From Mercurialis annua (taxonomy: Eukaryota > Streptophyta > Magnoliopsida > Malpighiales > Euphorbiaceae): a stretch of 64,000 nt of DNA. This document shows, piece by piece, positions 22,736-33,698 of this stretch (the stretch's first letter is position 1; every line of letters starts with the position of its first letter). The stretch is from contig NC_065571.1 of the NCBI RefSeq assembly GCF_937616625.2, forward strand, positions 14,944,501 to 15,008,500. The letters are read 5' to 3'. The notes beneath the pieces were generated by a model. That model was not told the origin of the DNA, did no database searches, and worked only from the letters and a program-made list of their open reading frames with translations. Position numbers and translations under genes: made by a program.

Positions 22736-24190
22736 TTTTGGACTAAATCAAGGTGAATAGGAGAAGTTTGTGAGTCATCGGGATTGGAATTGAAGTCAAG
22801 TGGGAAGTTGTGGAAAGGACTGAAGAAAATAAGCATTGAGAGCACAAATTCATACTTGTGAAACTGACCCTGCTGCATTGATTGAACGTTTTGCAGTATT
22901 TAGAGACCTCAATTAAATTTACTTTCTTCACGAAAAATAAAGTAGACATCTTAATCTTTGTGTAGAATTAAAAAAACAACTCATTCCGACATGTATACAA
23001 GGAGTTATGAGGTTTTGAAGTTATTGTTTGTGCTGCTGAAAAAGAGGCGCGACGGGAGGCGCGTTGATCCCATAGCGCCTCGCATCGCGCCTCAGAAGAA
23101 GAGCAGGAATTGGTTGCAAGGCGCGATGGGTCCAACGCGCCTAGCTGCTGAATTGTTGGGAATTACTGTTTTGACCTTGTGACTTCATTCCGATGCTTAA
23201 TTTATGAAGGGGGAACTTCGGGACTTCACTAAATACGAGTCTAAGACTGACAGCGGGTGTATATAGTGGTTTTTATAACCAAATTAGGGGTCGCTCAATT
23301 GTTTTTAGACCAAAACATCAGAATTAGCTTAGCAGGAGCTTTGTTCATCGTTCGTTATTTATTTTCTGGATTATTTAGCGGGATTATATTATGGGAATCG
23401 AGCGACCGAGGTATAGTGATTTTCGAGAGATCATTAATTATTGTAACCTCAAGAACTATGAATTCCTTCTTATTTATTGTTGAATTTTCTTTAGTTATGA
23501 GTAGTTAAACTCTTAATTGAGGATTATCAACTGAATTATATTTGTTTAACTGAATTGGATTTATGGATTACTGTTCAATTGTATGTTAATTGCTGTTTTT
23601 AATGCTTAGTTTAATCTGATCACTTAGACTATTGACTTGTGTTTTGGTTTTGACTCGAGAGAGTTAAATTGAGATAGAACATAGCAATTAACAACATATG
23701 AATTAATTACGCGAGAGTGAATTAATGAATACGTGTTCTTAGGGTTTGCTTAATAAACGCCATTCGATTAGTTAATTATGTTGATTATAACACGAGAGTG
23801 AGTGATTTGCCTATTAGTTGATGTGTGTGCGTTTTTGCCTGTAGCGACTTAAGAGAGCGATATAAGTGGTTTCGACTAACCTGAACTGCAGTTAAAACAA
23901 CTATATCCATAATCAATTTGTTGAATAATATAAGTATAGTTGATAATCCCTGATTTCCTTCTCATATTGTTTATTCTCAGTTTTATTTCAGCTTTACTTT
24001 ATCTTCATTATGATTATTGCTTTCAGTTTATTTAGTTTAATTACATCAATCCAAATTATCTTTTTAACTATCCAAATTGAGTCTTCTAACTGGTTGTCTT
24101 TAGAAGCTTTCTCTGTGGGTACGATATCCGGACTTTATAGCCTATATTACGAGTTGACACTGTACGCTTGCAGTATTTTGCCAATAATAA
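22736..24190 (+). repeat. Athila-like LTR fragment, 5' truncated
   Basis: Related to the solo LTR 57691-59290: shared AATAAAGTAGACATCTTAA, GTTATGA(A/G)GTT, the GAGAGTGAATTAAT/GTGAGAGCGAGTT region and an end with TCTCTGTGGG..CGATA and GTACGCTTGC. It lacks about 200 bp of its start. Between about 23041 and 23148 it has GAGGCGCG/CGCGCCTC palindromes at the position where the solo LTR has TTCTCGAACGAGAA words. Confidence 0.7.
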
Positions 24191-24589
24191 CTTTAAAATA
24201 TCAAAAAATATACGATTAATCTACAAATAAATCTAAGAAATAATAAATAATTTATATAGTAAAACGAGTGATCAACTATAGAATCTCGTCAAAAAAAAAC
24301 TATTATAGAATGATTATTCAATAATACGCATCAACAATTATGTATTTAATACGCCAACAACGATTTACTAATATATGAATTTTAAAAACTTAAACGAGAA
24401 CAATTATAAAATATGTTTTATTTTAACATTATATAATTAACATAATTTTTTATTTTTAATATTTATGGATCTCACCATATAAACTTTCTGGATCCGTCAC
24501 TGCTCCTACGTATCAGTAAGTTGTGTCAAAATCAGCTGGCCACTGCAAAAAAGTTATAGTTTAGTAAGTAATAACTTTTTTGTAAAAAC
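24191..24589. other. AT-rich target sequence of the LINE
   Basis: No gene. Its right end (24508-24603) joined to the reverse complement of sequence below 52736 forms one repeat unit homologous to the reverse complement of about 49960-50100, which identifies the pre-insertion site of the LINE. Confidence 0.55.
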
Positions 24590-24603
24590 TATAATTCCAT
24601 TAT
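24590..24603. repeat. LINE target-site duplication, 5' copy
   Basis: TATAATTCCATTAT; its partner is the reverse complement at 52723-52736, immediately beyond the LINE poly(A). The two copies are 28 kb apart and inverted relative to each other because of the inversion. Confidence 0.85.
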
Positions 24604-24622
24604 ATAGCAAAAACAAACCAAT

Positions 24623-26176
24623 ATGTCTCTCTCCTCCCTAAACCCTAACCCTAACCCTAGACCAAACACCACCAAAAACCACCATACTCCGGCCAGTTTT
24701 CAACCCTCCCCACCTCACCAGGCGTTTTCTCAACCCTCCACCGTCTTCTACTTCGAGAATTTTCCGGATGATTGGACATATATACACCTTCAGCAAGCTT
24801 TCCTGAAATTTGGTGTAGCAGGGCGAGTAACACTAGCTAGGAAGAGGAATGTTAGGAATCGAAGATTTGGGTTCTTTCGACCTAATCCCGAGGAAGATTT
24901 GTCCACAGTCAGGAGACGCCTTAATAGCGTTAACATAGGTTACTATCGCATTAGGGCTTTCGAGTCACGATACCCTCAGAGTCACCGTAGTCCTCCTGGG
25001 CAAGCTGTGCATTCTGCGTCTGCGTCTAGGAATCAGAAGGAAATCCTCCACCCGGCTTTCAGAGATAATCGATCGTACGCACAGGCTGTGCGCGTTGCAC
25101 CTTTTTCATTCTGCCCTTCATCGGATTCCTTATCTGCTTTAACGGATTCTGTAATATTTTCTGTTAGGAATATTCAATCTATTCTACGGGCAGCAGCTTT
25201 CTTGGGAGATAAGGGGATTGCCTTCAGCTCTATTTGTTTTATGGGAGGGATGGATTTGTTGATCAAATTTGAATCTAAAGTTGCCAAAGAAGTCTTTGAG
25301 TCAATCTCTTTCCCTTCTTTACTGGACTTGTTTTCTTCAATCAAACAAACGGATGCTTCAACAGTCAGCTCTTCTCGATTTGTCTGGCTAAACATTGTGG
25401 GAATTCCTCTATGCGCATGGGAAGAGAAGTTTTTCATGCAGGTGGGTAATCGTTTTGGAGATGCGATAACAGTTCACCCATTGGTTTTTTCTAGAGAAAG
25501 GCTTGATACAGGTTCTGTTTTGATCTCCACGTCCAAAACCTTCATCCAGGAGTCTATGACTATTCAGATTGCAGGTTCGGAATTTTCAATTCATATCTCA
25601 GAATCAGACATTCCAATCATGTTGGATGACACTAGCGATACTTATTCGAACTCAAATTCTTCCGACGAATCTACCAGTCCCTCAGTCCATGATTTTGATG
25701 TCAAAGATCATAAAAAGAATTTTGAGGGAGCTACGAGGAATTCGCCTCGCTCTTCTCCAGTCTTTGAAGTTGTTCTAGAAACGCAAGATGACAGGTCTTC
25801 TTCTTCTCCAGCTTTGTCAGTTCCAGACGGTTCCAAGAGCAGCTCCATACCTAACGCAGTGCAGGTTTTACAAGGAAGTTCATCACACAATGAGGTCACG
25901 CCTTTTATCACTCACAGGAGGAAAAATAAGAGGATAACTCTTGCTGGAAACTTAACCTCTTTATCCCAAATGCGCGGTAGCTCTGAGTCCTCCTTCTCGG
26001 ATGGCTTAATCAGGAACAGGTCTAAACAAATTTGTGCCAAATTATGTGCAGATGAGGAAGCTAAAAAAACATGGGAGGTTGGACTGAAATTGGGACTATT
26101 TTCAGAAGAGAATGAGACGGGTATATTGGAGCTTTTATCGCAAGGAATTGCGAAGGATCAGGAAGTCATTCTTTGA
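24623..26176 (+). CDS. LINE ORF1 protein (RNA-binding, 517 aa)
   Basis: First ATG after the LINE start at 24604; open to TGA at 26174-26176. Residues about 40-115 form an RRM-like fold (TVFYFENFPDDWTYIHLQQA, GRVTLARK, RRFGFFR). Residues about 175-300 resemble the DUF4283-type region of plant LINE ORF1 (FVWLNIVGIPLCAWEEKFF, FGDAITV). The C-terminus is Ser-rich, then charged. The protein packages LINE RNA into a ribonucleoprotein. The N-terminus is encoded by CCCTAA-like telomere-type repeats (LNPNPNPRPN). It is followed by ORF2 after a short gap. The frame is intact, but ORF2 is broken. Confidence 0.88.
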   Translation: MSLSSLNPNPNPRPNTTKNHHTPASFQPSPPHQAFSQPSTVFYFENFPDDWTYIHLQQAFLKFGVAGRVTLARKRNVRNRRFGFFRPNPEEDLSTVRRRLNSVNIGYYRIRAFESRYPQSHRSPPGQAVHSASASRNQKEILHPAFRDNRSYAQAVRVAPFSFCPSSDSLSALTDSVIFSVRNIQSILRAAAFLGDKGIAFSSICFMGGMDLLIKFESKVAKEVFESISFPSLLDLFSSIKQTDASTVSSSRFVWLNIVGIPLCAWEEKFFMQVGNRFGDAITVHPLVFSRERLDTGSVLISTSKTFIQESMTIQIAGSEFSIHISESDIPIMLDDTSDTYSNSNSSDESTSPSVHDFDVKDHKKNFEGATRNSPRSSPVFEVVLETQDDRSSSSPALSVPDGSKSSSIPNAVQVLQGSSSHNEVTPFITHRRKNKRITLAGNLTSLSQMRGSSESSFSDGLIRNRSKQICAKLCADEEAKKTWEVGLKLGLFSEENETGILELLSQGIAKDQEVIL

Positions 26177-26211
26177 TTTCCCTTTCCCAATCCAGGTTAC
26201 TTCTTTTTATT

Positions 26212-26771
26212 ATGTCGCAAAATTTCAATTTTGTTTCTTGGAATTGTCGAGGTGGTTTGACATTTGCTCGTAAGGCTCGTTTTATTCGTTTTATGATTTT
26301 ATCTCAGAAACTTGCCCTTCTGGGATTAGTAGAGACAAAGAGAGAATCGTTTGACAATTTCAGTGTACGTTTACTCTGGCCTAATCTTGATTTTGATTAT
26401 AGTTTTATCCCTTCGGTGGGTGCTTCGGGTGGTCTTTTATGCATTTGGAACCCGAAGTTGATCTCTCCATCGAGAATTTATAAAGCTAACAGGTGGATTA
26501 GTTTAGATTTTATTTAGGGTGATACTAGTATCAGGTTCATTTTGGTATATGCTAGTAATTGCGCTCGTGACCGGGCTTCTTTGTGGCGTGATCTTCTTCC
26601 TGAATTATTATCTGATTTTCTTTGTATTGTGGTGGGCGATTTTAATGATATTTTAGACCCTTCGGAAAGGTTTAGCTGTGAGCATTTCTCTACTTCGATG
26701 CTAGCTTTCTCTTCATTTATTTCAGAATCTAACCTTGTGGAGTCTCCCCTTCAAGGTAGATTTTTTACTTG
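26212..26771 (+). pseudogene. LINE ORF2 endonuclease, N-terminal part
   Basis: Starts at ATG 26212 with NFNFVSWNCRGG. It continues with LALLGLVETKRES (catalytic Glu), an in-frame TAG at 26515-26517, then VYASNCARDRASLW and LCIVVGDFNDIL, the apurinic-endonuclease signature. It is cut at GRFFT by the LTR at 26772. The remainder (TWQNRIARSKIDRC onward) is on the minus strand from 56474. The same TAG is in the second copy, so it predates the duplication. Confidence 0.9.
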
Positions 26772-27747
26772 TGTCACGACCCAAAATATTGAGCCGCAAC
26801 CGGCGCTAGGGAACGGGAGTGGTAGCTCCGGAACCCGTAGCAAGCCTCAAACCACAATTAATTTTTCGCAAATAATAAACAAATAACAACAAACAACGGA
26901 AGCAAATACTCATATATAACATATAACCAAATATATACACTAACTGTTTAAAACCTCGCGGGCTCTAGTTACCGTACCCTGTACGAACTGGCCTCGCGGT
27001 ACTACATACATCAGTTAGTGTCTCAAGCTTATCACCGGCATCTGGTGCCGTGAACAACCATATTATATGTAGCCTATCAAAACAAATAAACAAGACAGCA
27101 AGTGAAATGCACAATCAAAAATGTACTGCTGTCTAGACTACGACTCTGTCAACGCGGGACCACTACTGCAGCATTCACAGAAGTCAGAAACTAAACATAC
27201 ACAGCTGACTTCTGGACTTCAAAATTGGCCTCTAGCTAGGTCCACATACTAAGCACCTGAAAACATCAAAGGTGAGGGGTCAGTATTTGGGAAAATACTG
27301 AGTGAGTTTGCATTTACTAACGGTATTATTATACAAACATAGCATCGCATCTCAATAAAACAATAATATAAAACATATAAACAGGTATTTGATCCGTGTG
27401 AAACTAATATCCTAGCATGCGACACTTCTCTCGAATAATCATATATCATTCAACCCAATCGTAAATATCAATTGCGAGTCCAACTCGCTGGTGGCCCAGC
27501 CACTAGATACGGGGACTTCCAGGCTACACCGTAGCCGAGTTCACTCTCGTATCGAAATCATATCATATCATACATATCCAATCATTTCTCAGATGCAAAC
27601 ACACTAGACTGACTCAATACTGGTGATCACACAGCCTATTGACACCCAATAGGTAGCTAGTTTCTTCGGATCGCATACTAGTTCTCGTATATAGAAATTA
27701 AGTAAACATATAACATTTCAATCAATTATATATAATGCGATGCGTGT

Positions 27748-27748
27748 A

Positions 27749-27785
<37 letters not shown>

Positions 27786-27849
27786 TACATATACATATAT
27801 ATATGTGTATATGTATATATACATATATACATATACATATGTATATGTG

Positions 27850-27891
<42 letters not shown>

Positions 27892-27893
27892 AA
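27748..27893. repeat. Compound (TA)n/(TATACA)n microsatellite
   Basis: Pure TA runs flank a block of ATATACATATACAT-type units. The duplicate LTR has only about 14 bp of TA here (34680-34693), so the expansion arose after the duplication, or the copy contracted. Confidence 0.95.
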
Positions 27894-28356
27894 ATAACTT
27901 TATATGTATAATACACGAAAGTAAAGTGCAACTCACAGTGACCGCAATCCAATCAATGACGTGGTCTATGAAATGATATGCCCTCGCTAGTCCACGTCTA
28001 CTGACCTCTCTGCTCGCTGACACGTCTGATAAATAATTAACGTTTACTGATTAGACGTGAATCTCGTATTCCTATACGTATAATACTTTTAAGTTTTAGG
28101 GTTTAGTTTCATTAGATTCCACTTCTAGTTCGCTCGTATACTCAATGATCCTTAGTCGTACTTACGACTTATCGAGTACTATTCCTCGTACTCGAGAATT
28201 ATATAACTTCCTTAACTTAATTCTTACTTATCATATTAACATTCATTTCTATAATGTTTTATATATTCATTTTAAAACATTTGACTGAGTTTCATGCCTA
28301 AATCAAGCTATCGGAGGCTCATTTTCGCTCCCGAAAGTCCCACGGAGGTTCTGGTC

Positions 28357-28520
28357 GAGGTAGGGCACGTCGTGCTAGCTTGGCACGTCGTGCCCTTCAA
28401 TTTTTGTGAAGGGCACGTCGTGCCCTTCATGGTGCACGTCGTGCACCCTTGTGGTGCACGTCGCGCACCAGCACGACGTGCTGATTTTCAGCACGTCGTG
28501 CACCCCTTTCGGGTGCGACG
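28357..28520. repeat. Palindromic-word cassette, core GCACGTCGTGC
   Basis: About seven dyads with core GCACGTCGTGC (or GCACGACGTGC) and differing complementary flanks: GAAGG..CCTTC, GGT..ACC, CA..TG. The inverted copy of the same cassette is at 57303-57475. It occupies the same part of the LTR as the CTGTGCG array at 2548-2727. Confidence 0.9.
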
Positions 28521-29391
28521 TTTTGACGGATTCCGGCCGTTTCCGAGGCCTCAAATCATCCATAATTCATACCAATTCATACCCAATTCATTTTAATCCA
28601 TAATTCATCATTTTAATCCATAATTCATCATTTTAAACTTCAAAATCAACCCAAAACGCTCCAAAACGTCGAATTCAATAGAAATACGATCTAACCCGCA
28701 AAACAGCCCCCTATTCTTCATTTTTCGTGGTAAAAACGTGTAACTCACCTTATTTTGATGCTAGTAAGGGATAGAGGCTTGAATTCCGAAGAGATCGACG
28801 CGAAAATCGTCTGAAACGGACGTCGAACGGCGAAACGGCGGCGAAACGATCGAGAACGATGAAATGAAGCTTCTGGAGTCCCTTTCCTTATCGCTGATTC
28901 TTTCATTCATAATGAAAGTTAAATATATATATATATATGGTTAAATCATCCCTTCAAGCCTTATTTTCTTTATTTGTTACAATTTAACCTTTGAACTTTT
29001 CTTTTGTTCAATTTAGTCCATAACTAAATTGATTAATCCTTTGACCAATTTTCATACGTATTATTTATATCCAATAAACAATACGAATTCCAATATTAAT
29101 ATTTTCCCGTCAAAACTTATAAATTTCTATTTTTGAGATGCAGTGGCTAAATTACCACTTTAGTCCCTGAACTTCATTTTGGGACTTTTCTTGACATTTT
29201 CCCTCTTCATTCCAATTCCAACTTTCTAGCTAGGAGATAATATTAAATACATCATTATTATCCTCCCAAAACCGACCTACTTGAAACTTATTTACCTTAA
29301 TTTCTCGGAAAACTTTCCGATATTGCCTCTCCGGCAACTCAAGGCTGGACACGTGGTCCAATTAGGTAATTAAATCTTTTAGGGTATTACA

Positions 29392-32300
29392 TTCTTCCCC
29401 CCTTATAAAAATTCGTCCTCGAATTTTTATATAACTTGTTGGGACCTTATAATTGTCCTTATACCTTTCTTTACGTCCATTACTAAGCATTAGTCGTAGT
29501 TTCTTCGACATTGCAATCCTTGCGTCGTCACCACCTTGTCGGGATTTCCCTTGCTGGTCGTCACTAAACGTTGTTTAATATCCTCTCATTCCATTATTCT
29601 ATTCTTAGCAGCTATTGGGTAGTTACGTACCTTTCTTATGAATAAATAGTCAATGACGTGTTACCCACATCCTTAATGACGTACTAACTTTATTCGTACT
29701 TGTAACGACAAATCAGCGGTTTTAATCTTTGCTGGCATCCCTTTAGCCACGCTTCTTTCCTAGGCGATTATCTTTCATTCCTACTTCTTTCTTTGACTAA
29801 TCGCCATTTAGTTTCTTTGTCGATTAGTTCCCCTCAAACTGCACTTCATTTATCATTATCGCTATTTCTTAGCGAAGATGAGTCTGATACATCTTCTATT
29901 GTCTTTAATTTCCTTTTCCATTCTTCTTCGAGTTATGGGGAGCTTTACCTCACTGGGCTAATCAAGAACCGTTCTCTGTTACTATAATGTTCCTTTCTCA
30001 GATCATTATCTTTATTTCTTACTTTCATCTTTCCTTATCTGATACTTCGTGTCTTATTCAATCAATTTGTTTCAATTTGTACCTTGTCTATCACATTTGT
30101 TGTTTCTTAACATAGTTAATTTCTGACACTTCTTTTACTATCTTTAGTTTTTCTGTCCCTTTGTTCTTTTAAGCTATTGTGAATCTCGTGACATTTTGTT
30201 AGTCATGATCCTTCATCCGTTCACCATTACTATAAATGCTCCACTTCACATTAACCTGAATCATGTAACTTGTACAGCTACCTTCGTTAACCAATATTAT
30301 CTGTATTATTATTTCCTTTATCTTTCTTTATATGATCTTTGAAGATCATCTCAAGTCTCATATTGACTTATCAGTCAAAACTGTCTTTCCTTTATGTCAT
30401 AATTCCTTATTATGTTGACCTTATACGTTTCTTATCATTTAACTTTCTTAAGAATCCCTTTTTCTGACTAATCTTCGCTTAACTTTATCTTTAATCTTTA
30501 ACTAATTCATTAGATCCTTAATAACTTATTTACTTCCTTTATCGTCATTCCTTCTTTCTGTATAATCAACTTCTCTTTTATCTTACACTTCTGTTTCTTA
30601 TTCTCAATTAGCTTCACGACTTTAGTTTCACTGATCGTAATCGTTCCTTAGCTTATCCTTATTCTGTCTCTCATCTTCTTCTTGAAGGGTTTTCCGATTC
30701 TCCTTAACATTTAGATTGTACTTAACTTTGTAACTTCCAAAACAATTGGGAGTAAATTTCAATTTCTGTTGTTCAATATACTTTATGCCTCATTAATACT
30801 TATAACATGGTTCTATTTGTCTTTTTAACAACTTGATTCCTTTGTACTAGAACTGACTTCGTCTTTATAATACCATGGCTTTTTAGATGTAATTCATTCC
30901 TATTTGTTCAATAGCAATGAAGTATCATCTTATCCTTTACTTACTGTATTCATTACGTCCTTCCTTCATTTATAATAGCTCTGCTACTGCTGTGCTATTC
31001 TGATAATCCTTCTAATATATCTCTAGAACTTTCCACTTTTCTATTTATCTTACTAAATCTTGAGGGTATATGGGTTTCTTCATTATACTTTCTTTCATAT
31101 TATCCACAATTCTTATATTTACTGACACGTATGCCTATACTTGTGCCTTTCTCCTTATACTAGAATTTTACAACTTAACTTTTCTCCTTTCAGTTAACGC
31201 AATCTATAGCTCTTAATGCTGATATTAGTGACTTCACTTAATATCAGTCAATTAGCATCACTTATCTTTTGATCTATCTAATTTCAAACTTTCACGTCTT
31301 ATTGGATTATCTTCTTCATCGTCTGTATTCCTTACTTCCTTTCTACTTCTGTACTTTCTAATACTGACATCCATAAGGTTACGTATCCTTAAAATATCTC
31401 TCGATATTCCTCATTCATATTATCGTCTTTTCGTCCCTCACACTTCCAATTTTTCTTTTCTAATATAATTTTCGATCGTCACGCTATCTATCCCAACATA
31501 AGAACAATCGTTACATTCTTCATCCTTGCGTACTCGTACGTTTCTTTCGTCTAACATGACTCTCCGTCATTTCATCCTTTATTTTATCATAAGGATAATT
31601 ACTATATCCTTAAATATTGCCAGCGCATTGCATCTTGACTGCGTTCGCTCTCCGGCAATAACTCCTCGTTCACATTTCACTGTAGCTCCCTTAACATTAT
31701 TGCAATTATCATTAACAGGGCTTTATTCTGTTATTGGGATTTGCTTTTAAATTTTATTCTTATCTACTAAGAACATTTTATTATCCGTCGCAGAGTTTCA
31801 CATCTGAGCTCACTTACTAACAAAAGATTTCAAAACATTTTTTTGGTTGGCCAGCTCTTTTAAATCACTTTTCATAAATCGTTTGAAATCATTAGTACAA
31901 TTGTAGCTCAGAGTGATGACACCTCTCATCACCAAAGAGTTGCTCAAAATCGCATTTTTCTTTATTATTATAAAGATATGATGCATGATCTACATTTCGA
32001 AAATCATTTTCTTATGCATTCTTATCGTGATTATGCAATATCATATGCGATGTCTGAGCACAATTGTATTTTAAAAAATCATAAAAACTCTTCATACTTT
32101 CCATAAAACATAAGTTTACTCCAGATTGTACACTCTGCGACTATCAACGGCTTTCTTTATACTTATTGAGTATATTTTAAATTTTTGTATTGCTGTCACC
32201 TTCTGTCATTTTCCTGACTATTTTCCTATCACATCAATTCTTTCTCCATATTTCCAATAACCCAGTTCATTCTGAAACTTCTTATAGCCGTAATTACTAT

Positions 32301-32644
32301 TGTCACCTCTTTACTATACTTGTATCATACCATGTGTAAGTATATGTATTGGTACACATCACTTATGAGTGTAGGTATCAGTTCTTTCATATCAAATTTC
32401 CTTTCCAGTATTCCATCTTTTCTTTTACGACTTCTAGAACGTAACACAGGAATTACGTTCGCGATAAATGTATTATTTATCGTTTATTATGTTATTGTTT
32501 TTGTAAATTATGTTTATATATTAATTTCTTAAGCACGTGTTTGTCAATATCGCTTCCTATAGGCCCTACCTATCTGAGGTATTATCCTATAGGTACATTC
32601 TACTCGTTATGCTCTATCATGCATGCATTAAACATATACACAAC
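29392..32644 (-). mobile_element. Non-coding internal region of the Ty3 element
   Basis: Adjacent to the polypurine tract, so it is the element's internal sequence. The minus strand is markedly purine-rich, as in retrotransposon sense strands, but no Gag or Pol motif could be recognised in any frame over 3.2 kb. It may be a LARD-like non-coding internal domain or a very old pol. It ends abruptly at 32644, where a copy of LINE ORF1 begins; no primer site or 5' LTR follows. Confidence 0.5.
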
Positions 32645-33103
32645 AATTTTGAGGGAGCTACGAGGAATTCGCCTCGCTCTTCTCCAGTCTTTGAAGTTGT
32701 TCTAGAAACGCAAGATGACAGGTCTTCTTCTTCTCCAGCTTTGTCAGTTCCAGACGGTTCCAAGAGCAGCTCCATACCTAACGCAGTGCAGGTTTTACAA
32801 GGAAGTTCATCACACAATGAGGTCACGCCTTTTATCACTCACAGGAGGAAAAATAAGAGGATAACTCTTGCTGGAAACTTAACCTCTTTATCCCAAATGC
32901 GCGGTAGCTCTGAGTCCTCCTTCTCGGATGGCTTAATCAGGAACAGGTCTAAACAAATTTGTGCCAAATTATGTGCAGATGAGGAAGCTAAAAAAACATG
33001 GGAGGTTGGACTGAAATTGGGACTATTTTCAGAAGAGAATGAGACGGGTATATTGGAGCTTTTATCGCAAGGAATTGCGAAGGATCAGGAAGTCATTCTT
33101 TGA
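32645..33103 (+). pseudogene. LINE ORF1 C-terminal fragment (second copy)
   Basis: Identical frame to residues ~366-517 of the ORF1 at 24623, without its start; upstream codons come from the Ty3 internal region. Confidence 0.9.
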
Positions 33104-33138
33104 TTTCCCTTTCCCAATCCAGGTTACTTCTTTTTATT

Positions 33139-33698
33139 ATGTCGCAAAATTTCAATTTTGTTTCTTGGAATTGTCGAGGTGGTTTGACATTTGCTCGTAA
33201 GGCTCGTTTTATTCGTTCTATGATTTTATCTCAGAAACTTGCCCTTCTGGGATTAGTAGAGACAAAGAGAGAATCGTTTGACAATTTCAGTGTACGTTTA
33301 CTCTGGCCTAATCTTGATTTTGATTATAGTTTTGTCCCTTCGGTGGGTGCTTCGGGTGGTCTTTTATGCATTTGGAACCCGAAGTTGATCTCTCCATCGA
33401 GAATTTATAAAGCTAACAGGTGGATTAGTTTAGATTTTATTTAGGGTGATACTAGTATCAGGTTCATTTTGGTATATGCTAGTAATTGCGCTCGTGACCG
33501 GGCTTCTTTGTGGCGTGATCTTCTTCCTGAATTATTATCTGATTTTCTTTGTATTGTGGTGGGCGATTTTAATGATATTTTAGACCCTTCGGAAAGGTTT
33601 AGCTGTGAGCATTTCTCTACTTCGATGCTAGCTTTCTCTTCATTTATTTCAGAATCTAACCTTGTGGAGTCTCCCCTTCAAGGTAGATTTTTTACTTG
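33139..33698 (+). pseudogene. LINE ORF2 endonuclease N-terminal part (second copy)
   Basis: Same domain and same in-frame TAG as 26212-26771. Ends at the LTR boundary 33699. Confidence 0.9.

Larger units (their letters stand above)
26772..29391 (-). repeat. Ty3/gypsy LTR 'A', complete (2620 bp)
   Basis: In the minus sense it starts TGTAATACCC at 29391 and ends GGGTCGTGACA at 26772. The left flank is the 5-bp target ACTTG (26767-26771) within LINE ORF2. To its right the minus strand reads ATAAGGGGGGAAGAA, a polypurine tract, so it is the 3' LTR of an element extending rightward. It carries a compound (TA)n expansion at 27748-27893 and a palindromic cassette at 28357-28520. Confidence 0.9.

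Noticed and set aside
25174..25911. Minus-strand frames inside LINE ORF1
   Set aside because: Shadows of the plus-strand ORF1, which has recognisable domains.
27718..28023. Frames encoding Tyr/Ile/His repeats
   Set aside because: Translations of the TA/TACA microsatellite.
29793..32532. Short plus-strand frames in the Ty3 interior
   Set aside because: Short, T/C-biased, Leu/Ser/Phe-rich frames expected by chance in pyrimidine-rich sequence.
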